This document shows positions 26,423 to 34,719 of a stretch of 64,000 nucleotides of DNA, in pieces; position 1 is the first letter of the stretch; each line of letters starts with the position of its first letter. A program made the position numbers and the translations under genes. The stretch is from Candidatus Schekmanbacteria bacterium (lineage in GTDB: Bacteria; Schekmanbacteria; GWA2-38-11; J061), in NCBI GenBank assembly GCA_016219965.1, contig JACRJM010000014.1, positions 70,146 to 134,145 on the forward strand. The letters are read 5' to 3'. The notes beneath the pieces were generated by a model that was not told the origin of the DNA, made no database searches, and worked only from the letters and a program-made list of their open reading frames with translations.

Positions 26423-26527
26423 GGTATAAGGTATGATGATATAGCAGCTTGATAAATATGGAAAACTTATTTATTAGTAAAAGACAGCAACTCGTTATTT
26501 TCAAAACAACATACAAGGCACGGGGAA

Positions 26528-27658
26528 ATGGATAAAACTGTAAAGGCAATAAAAAAATTAGTTCAGGAAAACCTTGGAATAAAAAAAGAAGAGAGGGTAC
26601 TTATTTTCTGCGACATAATATCAGAACATGAAACCCCTAATGACGATGACCGGAGCAGACGTGCGCAGCTGGCAGAGACTGCCCATAGCATTTTCAAATA
26701 CATTTCCAAGACAAACGAAACTGTATTCCTGAAATACGAAGCCACAGGTACTCATGGAGTCGAACCTCCGGACTATATATGGAAGGAAGCTTTTGGAAGT
26801 CATGTTTACGGTTCACTGCGCGACTCAGGGGTCCTTGAAGCATTGCTCAAAAAAAAGGCAGGAAAGAAACAGATTCTTGAAGCTGAACAGATTGTAATGG
26901 AGAGGAGCGATGAAGCAGTTGACGTAGTAATTGCCCTTTCAAACTTCTCGACGAGCCATACTAAATTCCGCGACCTTGTGACCACCTGTGCCGGTGCACG
27001 ATATGCAAGCATGCCATTATTTGACCCTGACATGTTTTTGGGACCAATGGATGTTGACTGGAATGAGGTTCAAAAAAACACAATAAGAATCGCAGAAAAG
27101 CTTACAGACGCTGTTTCGGTAAGTATTACTGCACCGAACGGCACTAACCTCTCCATAGGATTAAATGGGAGACAGGGAATCGCAGATACCGGGATACTTA
27201 CGGAAGAAGGGGCATTCGGCAATCTCCCTGCAGGAGAGGCATTCATAGCGCCGCCTGAATATACCGCCGAAGGATTATTTGTAGCAGAGTGGGGACCGAC
27301 GAGAAAATTCAAATTCCCTGTGAAATTTGAAATAAAAAAAGGCACTATTTTTATTCTGCAGGGACTTGATAAATTTGCCTCGGCAATGCGTCAGCAGATA
27401 GACATTGAACCCAAATGCGCTGTCCTTGCAGAGCTTGGCATTGGAACAAACCCTAAAGCGTCAAAACCGGACAATATCCTTGAATCAGAAAAAATACTTG
27501 GGACCATTCATATAGCTTTTGGTGATAACATGTCATTCGGAGGAAAAATCAGGACAAGTTTTCATCAGGATTTCGTTCTTTTCTCTCCTACTGTCGAGCT
27601 TGAATATGCTGACGGAAACAGGGAAATAATCATCAAAGAGGGCAAACTTGTCGGTTGA
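26528..27658 (+). CDS. M29-family aminopeptidase-like protein
   Basis: The 376-residue protein resembles thermophilic aminopeptidases of family M29. It has an N-terminal alpha/beta region (VLIFCDIISEHE), ITAPNGTNLSIGL, the metal-ligand segment FGNLPAGEAFIAPPE and a C-terminal stretch GTIHIAFGDNMSFGG. Such enzymes remove N-terminal residues from peptides using a two-metal centre. Some expected metal ligands are less clear, so substrate is uncertain. It overlaps the following iron-sulfur gene by 11 bp. Confidence 0.75.
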   Translation: MDKTVKAIKKLVQENLGIKKEERVLIFCDIISEHETPNDDDRSRRAQLAETAHSIFKYISKTNETVFLKYEATGTHGVEPPDYIWKEAFGSHVYGSLRDSGVLEALLKKKAGKKQILEAEQIVMERSDEAVDVVIALSNFSTSHTKFRDLVTTCAGARYASMPLFDPDMFLGPMDVDWNEVQKNTIRIAEKLTDAVSVSITAPNGTNLSIGLNGRQGIADTGILTEEGAFGNLPAGEAFIAPPEYTAEGLFVAEWGPTRKFKFPVKFEIKKGTIFILQGLDKFASAMRQQIDIEPKCAVLAELGIGTNPKASKPDNILESEKILGTIHIAFGDNMSFGGKIRTSFHQDFVLFSPTVELEYADGNREIIIKEGKLVG

Positions 27659-28928
27659 CGGGATACTCAAAGACGCACTTTCAACCTGTGTAAAATGCGG
27701 AGCCTGCCAGGCTGTCTGTCCTGTATATGATATCTTAAAAACAGAACGCTCCGTAGCCCGCGGGAAAATTGCCCTTATTGAGGCATTATCTAAATCTGAT
27801 CTAGAGCTTTCTGACAGCCTTTACGAGGCCCTGTCGCAGTGCATCCTTTGTACGTCATGCAGGGAAACATGCTCGGCGAATGTCGAGATTGAAAGGATAA
27901 TAGCCGGAGCAAGGGAGATCGCGCTCAACAAAAAGGGAATGCCTCCATTAAAAAAGGCAGTGCTGAAAATCCTGTCAGCAAAAACCTCATCCAAGAATCC
28001 GGTTTTTAAAACAGCAGGACTTATTCAGAAGGTTCTCTTGAAAAAAATCCCGACAACAAGTGGACTCTTATACAGAGGAATTTTTCTGCCAGGAGAAGAA
28101 AAGCTCATACCCGAAATTGCGGCAAAAACTTTTCATCAAAGATTTGAAAACCATGAGAGCGACAAAAGCCGAAGTGCGTGTTCAGCAATTTTTTTTCAGG
28201 GATGTACCATAAATTATATATATCCTCATATCGGGGAAGCGACAGTAAGCGTCATACGAAAAGGAGGGTTTACACCTCTAATTCTTCCGGAACAATTCTG
28301 CTGCGGTTTGCCTTCATATTTTTCAGGCGACAGGGAAACTGCTCTAACTCTTGCAATGTCGAATCTTGAGCTTTTCTCAAAATATGATTTTGAGTATATC
28401 GTCGTAGCCTGTGCAAGCTGCGGAGCGGCTTTTAAAAATATATATCCAATACTCTTTGAAAAAAACAACGCTATGAAATCCCAGTGGGACAAATTCAAAG
28501 AAAGAGTGATTGACATATCACAATTTACAGAAGGACCCGGAAGAAAACAAATTACAGAACTGCTGAATAAAAATAACAGAGAGAGAAAACTGAAAGTCAC
28601 TTATCATGATCCATGCCATCTGAGAAAATCGCAGGAAGTTGTAAATGAGCCGAGAAAGTTAATCAAGATGCTTTCAAACGTAACTCTTGTTGAGATGGAA
28701 GGAAGTGCTGACTGCTGCGGATTTGGCGGAATGTTCAGCCTTGAAAATGAGAAACTAAGCTCCGAGATAAACCGCCGCAAGACAGAAAAAATCATGGCAA
28801 CCGGAGCAGACATGGTGCTCACTGGCTGTCCAGGGTGCATAATGCAGATTAACAGAGGCCTGGCAAGAGCAGGCGGAAAGCAGAGTGTAAAGCACTGGGT
28901 TGAGCTTTTGGATGAAGCGACTGGTTAG
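27648..28928 (+). CDS. GlcF-like (Fe-S) oxidoreductase subunit
   Basis: The 426-residue protein has two 4Fe-4S motifs in the N-terminal 80 residues (CVKCGACQAVCP, CILCTSCRETC) and two CCG domains (FCCGLPSYF, ADCCGFGGMF). This is the architecture of glycolate oxidase subunit GlcF and of heterodisulfide-reductase-type electron carriers. It appears to start at TTG inside the preceding gene. No GlcD/FAD partner is adjacent, so its electron donor is unknown. Confidence 0.82.
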   Translation: MSVDGILKDALSTCVKCGACQAVCPVYDILKTERSVARGKIALIEALSKSDLELSDSLYEALSQCILCTSCRETCSANVEIERIIAGAREIALNKKGMPPLKKAVLKILSAKTSSKNPVFKTAGLIQKVLLKKIPTTSGLLYRGIFLPGEEKLIPEIAAKTFHQRFENHESDKSRSACSAIFFQGCTINYIYPHIGEATVSVIRKGGFTPLILPEQFCCGLPSYFSGDRETALTLAMSNLELFSKYDFEYIVVACASCGAAFKNIYPILFEKNNAMKSQWDKFKERVIDISQFTEGPGRKQITELLNKNNRERKLKVTYHDPCHLRKSQEVVNEPRKLIKMLSNVTLVEMEGSADCCGFGGMFSLENEKLSSEINRRKTEKIMATGADMVLTGCPGCIMQINRGLARAGGKQSVKHWVELLDEATG

Positions 28929-28937
28929 TAAATTACC

Positions 28938-29531
28938 ATGACTATGAGAATAACAGGCGGAGAAAAGTCCGGCCTAAGACTCAGCACATTTCCCAAGAAT
29001 ATCATTCGCCCCACGCGCGATATGGTAAGGGAGGCAGTGTTCAACACTCTTGGAGACACTATTCATGACGCAAGCTTCCTTGATATATTCGCAGGCACAG
29101 GAAGCACAGGCATCGAGGCTTTAAGCCGCGGGGCATCCCATTCCACTTTTATAGAAAGTGAGCGCAGGGCTGTTGAGGTAATAAAGAAGAACCTCGTGAT
29201 TACAGGCTTTCAAGGACAGTCTCTTATAATGGCGGCTGACTATGTGCATGCATTAAAGAAACTCTCCTCCCAGAAAATAAAATTTACCATTATATATGTT
29301 GACCCTCCCTATCAGTCAGGCTTCTATGACAGATGTATCAGACTGATTGATGAAGGAGAGCTTCTTATTTCACATGGAATATTAATAGCAGAATCATTCA
29401 AAAAAATGGATTTACTGCACAAATTCGGGTATATTGAATTGACACGGGAAAAACTTTATGGGGAAACAAGAATATCGTATTATATCAATACAAAGGAATT
29501 AAACCCTGATATTGTGAGAAAACAATCATGA
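28938..29531 (+). CDS. rsmD: 16S rRNA (guanine-966-N2)-methyltransferase
   Basis: The 197-residue protein has an N-terminal RITGGEKSGLRL, RPTRDMVREAVFNTLG, SAM-binding FLDIFAGTGSTGIEALSRGA and the catalytic VDPPY motif. It methylates G966 of 16S rRNA. It overlaps coaD by 4 bp, a pairing common in bacteria. Confidence 0.92.
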   Translation: MTMRITGGEKSGLRLSTFPKNIIRPTRDMVREAVFNTLGDTIHDASFLDIFAGTGSTGIEALSRGASHSTFIESERRAVEVIKKNLVITGFQGQSLIMAADYVHALKKLSSQKIKFTIIYVDPPYQSGFYDRCIRLIDEGELLISHGILIAESFKKMDLLHKFGYIELTREKLYGETRISYYINTKELNPDIVRKQS

Positions 29532-30025
29532 GACGAATCGCTGTGTATCCCGGAACATTCGACCCCATAACCAACGGACATATTGACATAATAGAACGGG
29601 GTCATCAGATCTTCGACGAAGTAATAGTCGCAATTGCAAAGAGTGCCGATAAAAACCCTCTTTTTTCAGTTGATGAAAGAATGAAGATGATTAATGCAGC
29701 AACAAAGAAATTTAAGAATCTCAGGGTAGAATCCTTCGAAGGCCTTCTTATCTCCTACGTAAGAAACGCAGGGGCCAAGGTAATTATCAGAGGACTGCGC
29801 GCCGTAAGCGATTTTGAATATGAGTTCCAGATGGCCATAACAAACAGGAAACTCTATGAAGATGTTGATACTGTTTTTCTAATGTCCACTGTGAAATATT
29901 CTTATTTGAGTTCAAGCATTGTGAAAGAAGTAGCGCAATACGGCGGCAAAATGGACGGTATGGTCCCGACTGTTGTATCGAAGTGCCTGAAAGAGAAATA
30001 CAGAAACCTGAAAAAAGGATTATGA
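29528..30025 (+). CDS. coaD: Phosphopantetheine adenylyltransferase
   Basis: The 165-residue protein begins RRIAVYPGTFDPITNGHIDI, containing the TxGH nucleotidyltransferase motif. It has RGLRAVSDFEYEFQMA and the ISSSxVKE-type motif (YSYLSSSIVKEVA). It makes dephospho-CoA from 4'-phosphopantetheine and ATP. It follows rsmD with a 4-bp overlap. Confidence 0.95.
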   Translation: MRRIAVYPGTFDPITNGHIDIIERGHQIFDEVIVAIAKSADKNPLFSVDERMKMINAATKKFKNLRVESFEGLLISYVRNAGAKVIIRGLRAVSDFEYEFQMAITNRKLYEDVDTVFLMSTVKYSYLSSSIVKEVAQYGGKMDGMVPTVVSKCLKEKYRNLKKGL

Positions 30026-30026
30026 A

Positions 30027-30374
30027 ATGTCAATGGACTGTATATTCTGCAAAATAATAAAGGGAGAGTTAAAAGCAAAATTCGTATACGAAAACGACAA
30101 GGTAGTAGTCATTGAGGACATAAATCCGCAGGCGCCTGTCCATATTCTCATCATACCAAGGAAACATATAGCTACTCCAATGGAAATTGAGGATAATGAC
30201 AAGGATATTTTATCAGCAGTCTTTCAGGCGGCAAAGCATGTGGCAAAGGAAAGGAAGATTGACAGCTCCGGGTTCCGCACAGTGCTTAACTGCATGGAAG
30301 GAGCGGGACAGAGCGTTTTCCATATTCATTTTCATCTGCTCGGCGGAAGACAGATGCAGTGGCCGCCCGGTTGA
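30027..30374 (+). CDS. Histidine triad (HIT) nucleotide-binding protein
   Basis: The 115-residue protein starts DCIFCKIIKGE and ends with the triad motif QSVFHIHFHLLGGR. It matches the HinT/PKCI branch, which hydrolyses adenosine 5'-phosphoramidates. It begins 1 bp after coaD. A second HIT protein of a different branch is at 44023-44448. Confidence 0.92.
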   Translation: MSMDCIFCKIIKGELKAKFVYENDKVVVIEDINPQAPVHILIIPRKHIATPMEIEDNDKDILSAVFQAAKHVAKERKIDSSGFRTVLNCMEGAGQSVFHIHFHLLGGRQMQWPPG

Positions 30375-30416
30375 GACAAAGATACAAAAAAACAAGAAAG
30401 GCGAAAATCTGAAACT

Positions 30417-30725
30417 ATGAAAAAAGAAATGATACTCAAGGAACTTGAGGATATAGTTTCCAAGCTTTCAATCAGACTCCAGTATGATGATCTGAAAAAA
30501 GCTGGAGTGAAGACAAGGGGCGGACTTTGCAGGGTAGGAAGCGAAGAAAGACTCATTGTTGACAAGAAGCTTGATACTGATGAAAAAGTTGAAGTCCTCT
30601 CAGTGGAACTCTCAAAAGTCAATCTCGACAATGTATTCATACCTCCACGCATAAAAGTGTTACTTCAAAAAAAATCGGAAACCAATACTGGTACCGACGA
30701 AGATACTGCACAGGAAGCAAGATGA
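30417..30725 (+). CDS. Conserved hypothetical protein
   Basis: The 102-residue protein has a helical N-terminus (LKELEDIVSKLSIRLQYDDL), a central GGLCRVGSEERLIVDKKL and NVFIPPRIKVLL, then a polar tail. The middle pattern recurs in uncharacterised proteins of anaerobic bacteria. No signal or membrane segment. It overlaps the next gene by 4 bp in the rsmD-coaD-HIT run. Confidence 0.7.
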   Translation: MKKEMILKELEDIVSKLSIRLQYDDLKKAGVKTRGGLCRVGSEERLIVDKKLDTDEKVEVLSVELSKVNLDNVFIPPRIKVLLQKKSETNTGTDEDTAQEAR

Positions 30726-31255
30726 ACGATGCTAGTTTAAACGATGGTTCACCAGCAATTAATCCGGAAAGCAAACAGAAGAAAAAACCGCTGGTTTATG
30801 TTCTTGCAGCAGTTCTTATAATCCTTATAGTTGTCTTTGCGACTTCTTATTCATCTAAAGATTTATTAAAAAAATGCACATTCCAGTTCAAGCATATTGA
30901 AATAAACGGGATGGATTTCGGCAGCAACAAAGTCAAAGGTACAATCACGCTATCAGTAAATAATCCTAACTGGCTCTCTTTGAATGTAAAATCCTTAAAA
31001 TGCAAAGTTAATATGGGAGACAACACTCTTGTAAAAGGGAACACAACTGACAGCATAAATCTTCCGGCACGCACGAAAACAGATATAGAGATTCCTTTCA
31101 AGGCGAGCTATGCAAATCTTTCACTGAATGATTTAAAATCCCTATTTCGGGACAATGAGAAAGTTTTAGTTACAGGCAAAGCCGTGTTAGAAACCTTTTT
31201 TATAAGCTTTCCCGTAACATTTAAAACTGAAAAAGACATCAAGAAGATTCTCTGA
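30722..31255 (+). CDS. LEA type 2 / WHy-domain-like membrane-anchored protein
   Basis: The 177-residue protein has one membrane helix (about 22-42) and an exported beta-sandwich resembling LEA14/WHy domains (FKHIEINGMDFGSNKVKGTI, VNNPNWLSLNVKSLKCKV, IEIPFKASY). Such domains occur in desiccation and stress proteins and in bacterial envelope proteins. It ends 7 bp from the convergent gyrA stop. Confidence 0.7.
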   Translation: MNDASLNDGSPAINPESKQKKKPLVYVLAAVLIILIVVFATSYSSKDLLKKCTFQFKHIEINGMDFGSNKVKGTITLSVNNPNWLSLNVKSLKCKVNMGDNTLVKGNTTDSINLPARTKTDIEIPFKASYANLSLNDLKSLFRDNEKVLVTGKAVLETFFISFPVTFKTEKDIKKIL

Positions 31256-31262
31256 ACTGCTC

Positions 31263-33695
31263 TTAATCTTCCTTACCTATCTTTGCAATGCCGGCAACAT
31301 GGGAGCTCTTATCAGCATCAATAAGTTTTATTCCCTGCGTGTTTCTGCCTATTACTGAAATATCGCTCACTGCCATCCTTATAACTTTTCCGTCGGCAGT
31401 AATGATGATTAAGTCATCGTTGTTGCTTACCTGTTTAACACCTACTACACTGCCGTTCCTGTCTGAGGTCTTGATGGTGATTATCCCTTTTCCACCTCTT
31501 GACTGCACTCTGTATTCTTCCACAGGAGTCCGCTTGCCAAAGCCATTTTCAGTAACTGTGAGTATTGTGTTCGCATTATCAAGGACCTCCATGGCAATGA
31601 CAGCATCACCTTTACTGAGTGTGACTGCCTTAACGCCCATGGCATTTCTTCCCATAGACCTTACATCTTCCTCGTTAAACCTGATGCTATTGCCGTCTTT
31701 AAGCCCTATGAAGATGTCCTTCTTGCCGTCTGTAAGACCGACCGAGACAAGTTCGTCCCCTTCATCAAGGGAAAGGGCAATAATGCCCCCTGAGCGAGGA
31801 TGACTGAATGCATCAAGGGTAGTTTTCTTGCAAATCCCATGGCGGGTAAGCATTATTATGTAATGCTCAGAATCAAATGTTTTAACCGGAAGCGAAGCGC
31901 AGACTTTCTCGTTCGCCTCAAGGTTAAGGAGGTTTACGATCGCCCTTCCCTTGGCGCTTAAACCCAGTTCAGGAAGCTCATGAACCTTTATCCAGTAAAC
32001 TTTCCCCTTGGTTGAGAAGAAAAGGATATAATCATGTGTGCTTGCGATGAAGAGGTACTCAACAAAGTCCTCCTCTCTCGTTGCCATTCCTGTTTTTCCC
32101 TTGCCACCCCTTCTCTGACTTCTGTAAACGCTGAGTGCATTCCTCTTGATGTAGCCATTATGTGAAATCGTAACTACCATTTCTTCTTCTTTAATGAGAT
32201 CCTCAATGTTTATGTCGCTTGTCTGCTCGATTATCTGCGTACGTCTTGCGTCTGCATATTCGTCCTTAACCTCATTAAGCTCCTTACGCACAATATCTCT
32301 TACAAGCGCCTCGCTTGAAAGAATGGCTATGTATTCGGATATGGTTTTTAAAAGAGCCTTGTATTCCTCTATTATCTTTTCACGTTCAAGACCTGTGAGC
32401 CTCGAAAGCCTCATCTCGAGTATTTCTTTTGCCTGTATCTCAGAGAGGGGGAATCTTTTTATAAGGTTCTCTTTAGCCTGCTGAGGGTTTGCAGCTTTCT
32501 TTATGATTGCAACAACCTCATCTATGTTCTCTACAGCAGTCTTCAACCCTTCCAATATGTGCGCTCTTTCTTCAGCTTTCCTTAAGTCATAGCGCGTCCT
32601 CTTTACAACCACCTCTTTCCTGAAATCAATAAAGCACTTGATGACTTCTTTGAGGTTTAAAACCTTGGGCTCACCGTTAACCATGGCAAGCATGATTATG
32701 CCGAATGTAGATTGAAGCTGGGTGTGTTTATAGAGGTTATTAATAACGACCTCAGGGAATTCGTCACGTTTAAGTTCAATAACTATCCTCATCCCTTCGC
32801 GGTCTGATTCATCCCTTATGTCTGATATTCCTTCAATCTTCTTTTCCCTTACAAGCCCTGCTATAGCTTCGATGAGCCTTGCCTTGTTGACCTGATAGGG
32901 TATTTCAGTGATAATTATGCTCGATCTGCCAGACTTTTTCTGTTCCTCAACACTTATTACCCCACGCATCAGGACCTTTCCCCTTCCCGTCCTGTATGCT
33001 TCTATAATCCCATCCCTGCCATAGATATAGGCGCCTGTCGGAAAATCAGGACCTGCAACATATTTTAACAGCTCATCAATAGTTGTATCAGGATTCTCAA
33101 GGACTGCCAAAGTCGCATCAATAATCTCACCAAGATTGTGCGGAGGGATATTTGTTGCCATTCCAACTGCAATACCTGCTGAACCATTGATCAGAAGGTT
33201 TGGTATACGTGAAGGAAGAACCACTGGTTCAACGAGAGTGTCGTCAAAGTTTGGTACAAATTCCACCGTCTCCTTATCAATATCGAGGAGTATATCGTGG
33301 GCGATCTTCGCCATACGGACTTCCGTATAACGCATGGCTGCCGCCGAATCCCCGTCTACGGAACCGAAGTTTCCCTGACCATCAACAAGGGGATAGCGAA
33401 GAGAAAAATCCTGCACCATTCTGATCATGGCATCATAGACAGCATTGTCTCCATGAGGGTGATATTTACCGAGAACTTCTCCGACAATCCTTGCAGATTT
33501 TTTATATGGTTTGTTATATTCAAGGCCCAGCCCGTCCATTGCATAGAGAATACGGCGGTGTACAGGCTTTAACCCATCCCTCACATCAGGAAGCGCCCTA
33601 CCCACTATTACGCTCATTGCATAATCTATGTAAGAGTTGCGCATCTCATCTTCAATGTTTACAGGTATAAGATTAATAGGTAAATCTGAAGCCAT
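31263..33695 (-). CDS. gyrA: DNA gyrase subunit A
   Basis: The 810-residue protein has the breakage-reunion domain with the catalytic tyrosine in [10 protein letters not shown] (Tyr123) and a C-terminal beta-pinwheel containing the gyrase-specific GyrA box QRRGGKG, which separates it from ParC. In the quinolone region the sequence is [10 protein letters not shown], so the position of E. coli Ser83 is Asn84 while the Asp87 equivalent is kept. gyrB is not in the window. It converges with the LEA-like gene and diverges from lgt. Confidence 0.95.
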   Translation of the reverse strand: MASDLPINLIPVNIEDEMRNSYIDYAMSVIVGRALPDVRDGLKPVHRRILYAMDGLGLEYNKPYKKSARIVGEVLGKYHPHGDNAVYDAMIRMVQDFSLRYPLVDGQGNFGSVDGDSAAAMRYTEVRMAKIAHDILLDIDKETVEFVPNFDDTLVEPVVLPSRIPNLLINGSAGIAVGMATNIPPHNLGEIIDATLAVLENPDTTIDELLKYVAGPDFPTGAYIYGRDGIIEAYRTGRGKVLMRGVISVEEQKKSGRSSIIITEIPYQVNKARLIEAIAGLVREKKIEGISDIRDESDREGMRIVIELKRDEFPEVVINNLYKHTQLQSTFGIIMLAMVNGEPKVLNLKEVIKCFIDFRKEVVVKRTRYDLRKAEERAHILEGLKTAVENIDEVVAIIKKAANPQQAKENLIKRFPLSEIQAKEILEMRLSRLTGLEREKIIEEYKALLKTISEYIAILSSEALVRDIVRKELNEVKDEYADARRTQIIEQTSDINIEDLIKEEEMVVTISHNGYIKRNALSVYRSQRRGGKGKTGMATREEDFVEYLFIASTHDYILFFSTKGKVYWIKVHELPELGLSAKGRAIVNLLNLEANEKVCASLPVKTFDSEHYIIMLTRHGICKKTTLDAFSHPRSGGIIALSLDEGDELVSVGLTDGKKDIFIGLKDGNSIRFNEEDVRSMGRNAMGVKAVTLSKGDAVIAMEVLDNANTILTVTENGFGKRTPVEEYRVQSRGGKGIITIKTSDRNGSVVGVKQVSNNDDLIIITADGKVIRMAVSDISVIGRNTQGIKLIDADKSSHVAGIAKIGKED

Positions 33696-33880
33696 TACTT
33701 CTCCTTACTTTTTTATATTTATTTGGACTATTTATAGCTTTTATCATAGTCATTTTAACAGGAAAAACCATGACTGTCAACGTGATTGAGGAATGGCTAA
33801 ATTAATAAAAAAACCTGAAATTGATTGATTTGGTTTTTGAAAAATGCAATTGTATAATATTAAAGAAAGGCAGGAATTCT

Positions 33881-34702
33881 ATGTATCCAACACTTTTTGA
33901 AATATTCGGCTTTGGCGTAAAAACCTACGGCACAATGATTGCCATAGGTATTGGTTTTGCCCTTCTTTATATATCAAGACAGACAAAGCGTGAAGGGCTC
34001 GATGTCGAAAAATCACTGGACATAACGCTTTATCTTGTTCTTAGCGGTGTAATCGGAGCCCGCCTTCTCTATGTTCTCCTAAACTTCGGTTATTACAAAA
34101 ATAACCCATCTGCCATATTCAAGATATGGGAAGGGGGACTGGTTTTTTACGGAGGATTTCTCGCAGCCCTTGCAGTCGGCTATTTCATGCTTACTAAAAA
34201 CAAGATGCCTGTCTGGAAATTCCTTGATATTTTCGCAACAGCTCTTCCGCTTGGACATGCTTTTGGAAGAATAGGGTGTTTCTTTGCCGGATGCTGTTAC
34301 GGGAAACCAACCGATGTCCCATGGGCAATCACATTTACCAACCCTGAATCCCTTGCCTATCCGGTATTAGGCGAGCATATTCACCCGACACAACTATACG
34401 AATCAGCATCAAATCTCATGATTTTTGTAATCTTAAATCTTACGCTTAAAAGAAAGAAGTTTGACGGACAGAACGCCCTTCTCTACATTGCATTATACGG
34501 CACAGCACGATTCATAATAGAATTCTTCAGGGGAGATGAAAGAGGATTCATCTTTGACAGCGTCATCTCCACATCACAGGGGGTAGCGCTCATAATAGTC
34601 CCCATTGTCCTATTCATCCTTATTTTTAAATTAAAGGTTGCCTCCATAATAGAAACAGTCCCAAAAAATAAAACGACAAATAAAAATCAAAAGAAAAAAT
34701 AA
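33881..34702 (+). CDS. lgt: Prolipoprotein diacylglyceryl transferase
   Basis: From ATG 33881 (preceded by GAAAGGCAGGA) the protein is 273 residues with about seven hydrophobic segments. It carries Lgt signatures: GARLLYVLLNF, WEGGLVFYGGF, GHAFGRIGCFFAGCCYGKP and PTQLYES. It adds diacylglycerol to the lipobox cysteine of prolipoproteins, the step before LspA, encoded at 16.2 kb. An upstream in-frame ATG would add a non-family leader. Confidence 0.93.
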   Translation: MYPTLFEIFGFGVKTYGTMIAIGIGFALLYISRQTKREGLDVEKSLDITLYLVLSGVIGARLLYVLLNFGYYKNNPSAIFKIWEGGLVFYGGFLAALAVGYFMLTKNKMPVWKFLDIFATALPLGHAFGRIGCFFAGCCYGKPTDVPWAITFTNPESLAYPVLGEHIHPTQLYESASNLMIFVILNLTLKRKKFDGQNALLYIALYGTARFIIEFFRGDERGFIFDSVISTSQGVALIIVPIVLFILIFKLKVASIIETVPKNKTTNKNQKKK

Positions 34703-34719
34703 TCACCGGGAAATCAAAC

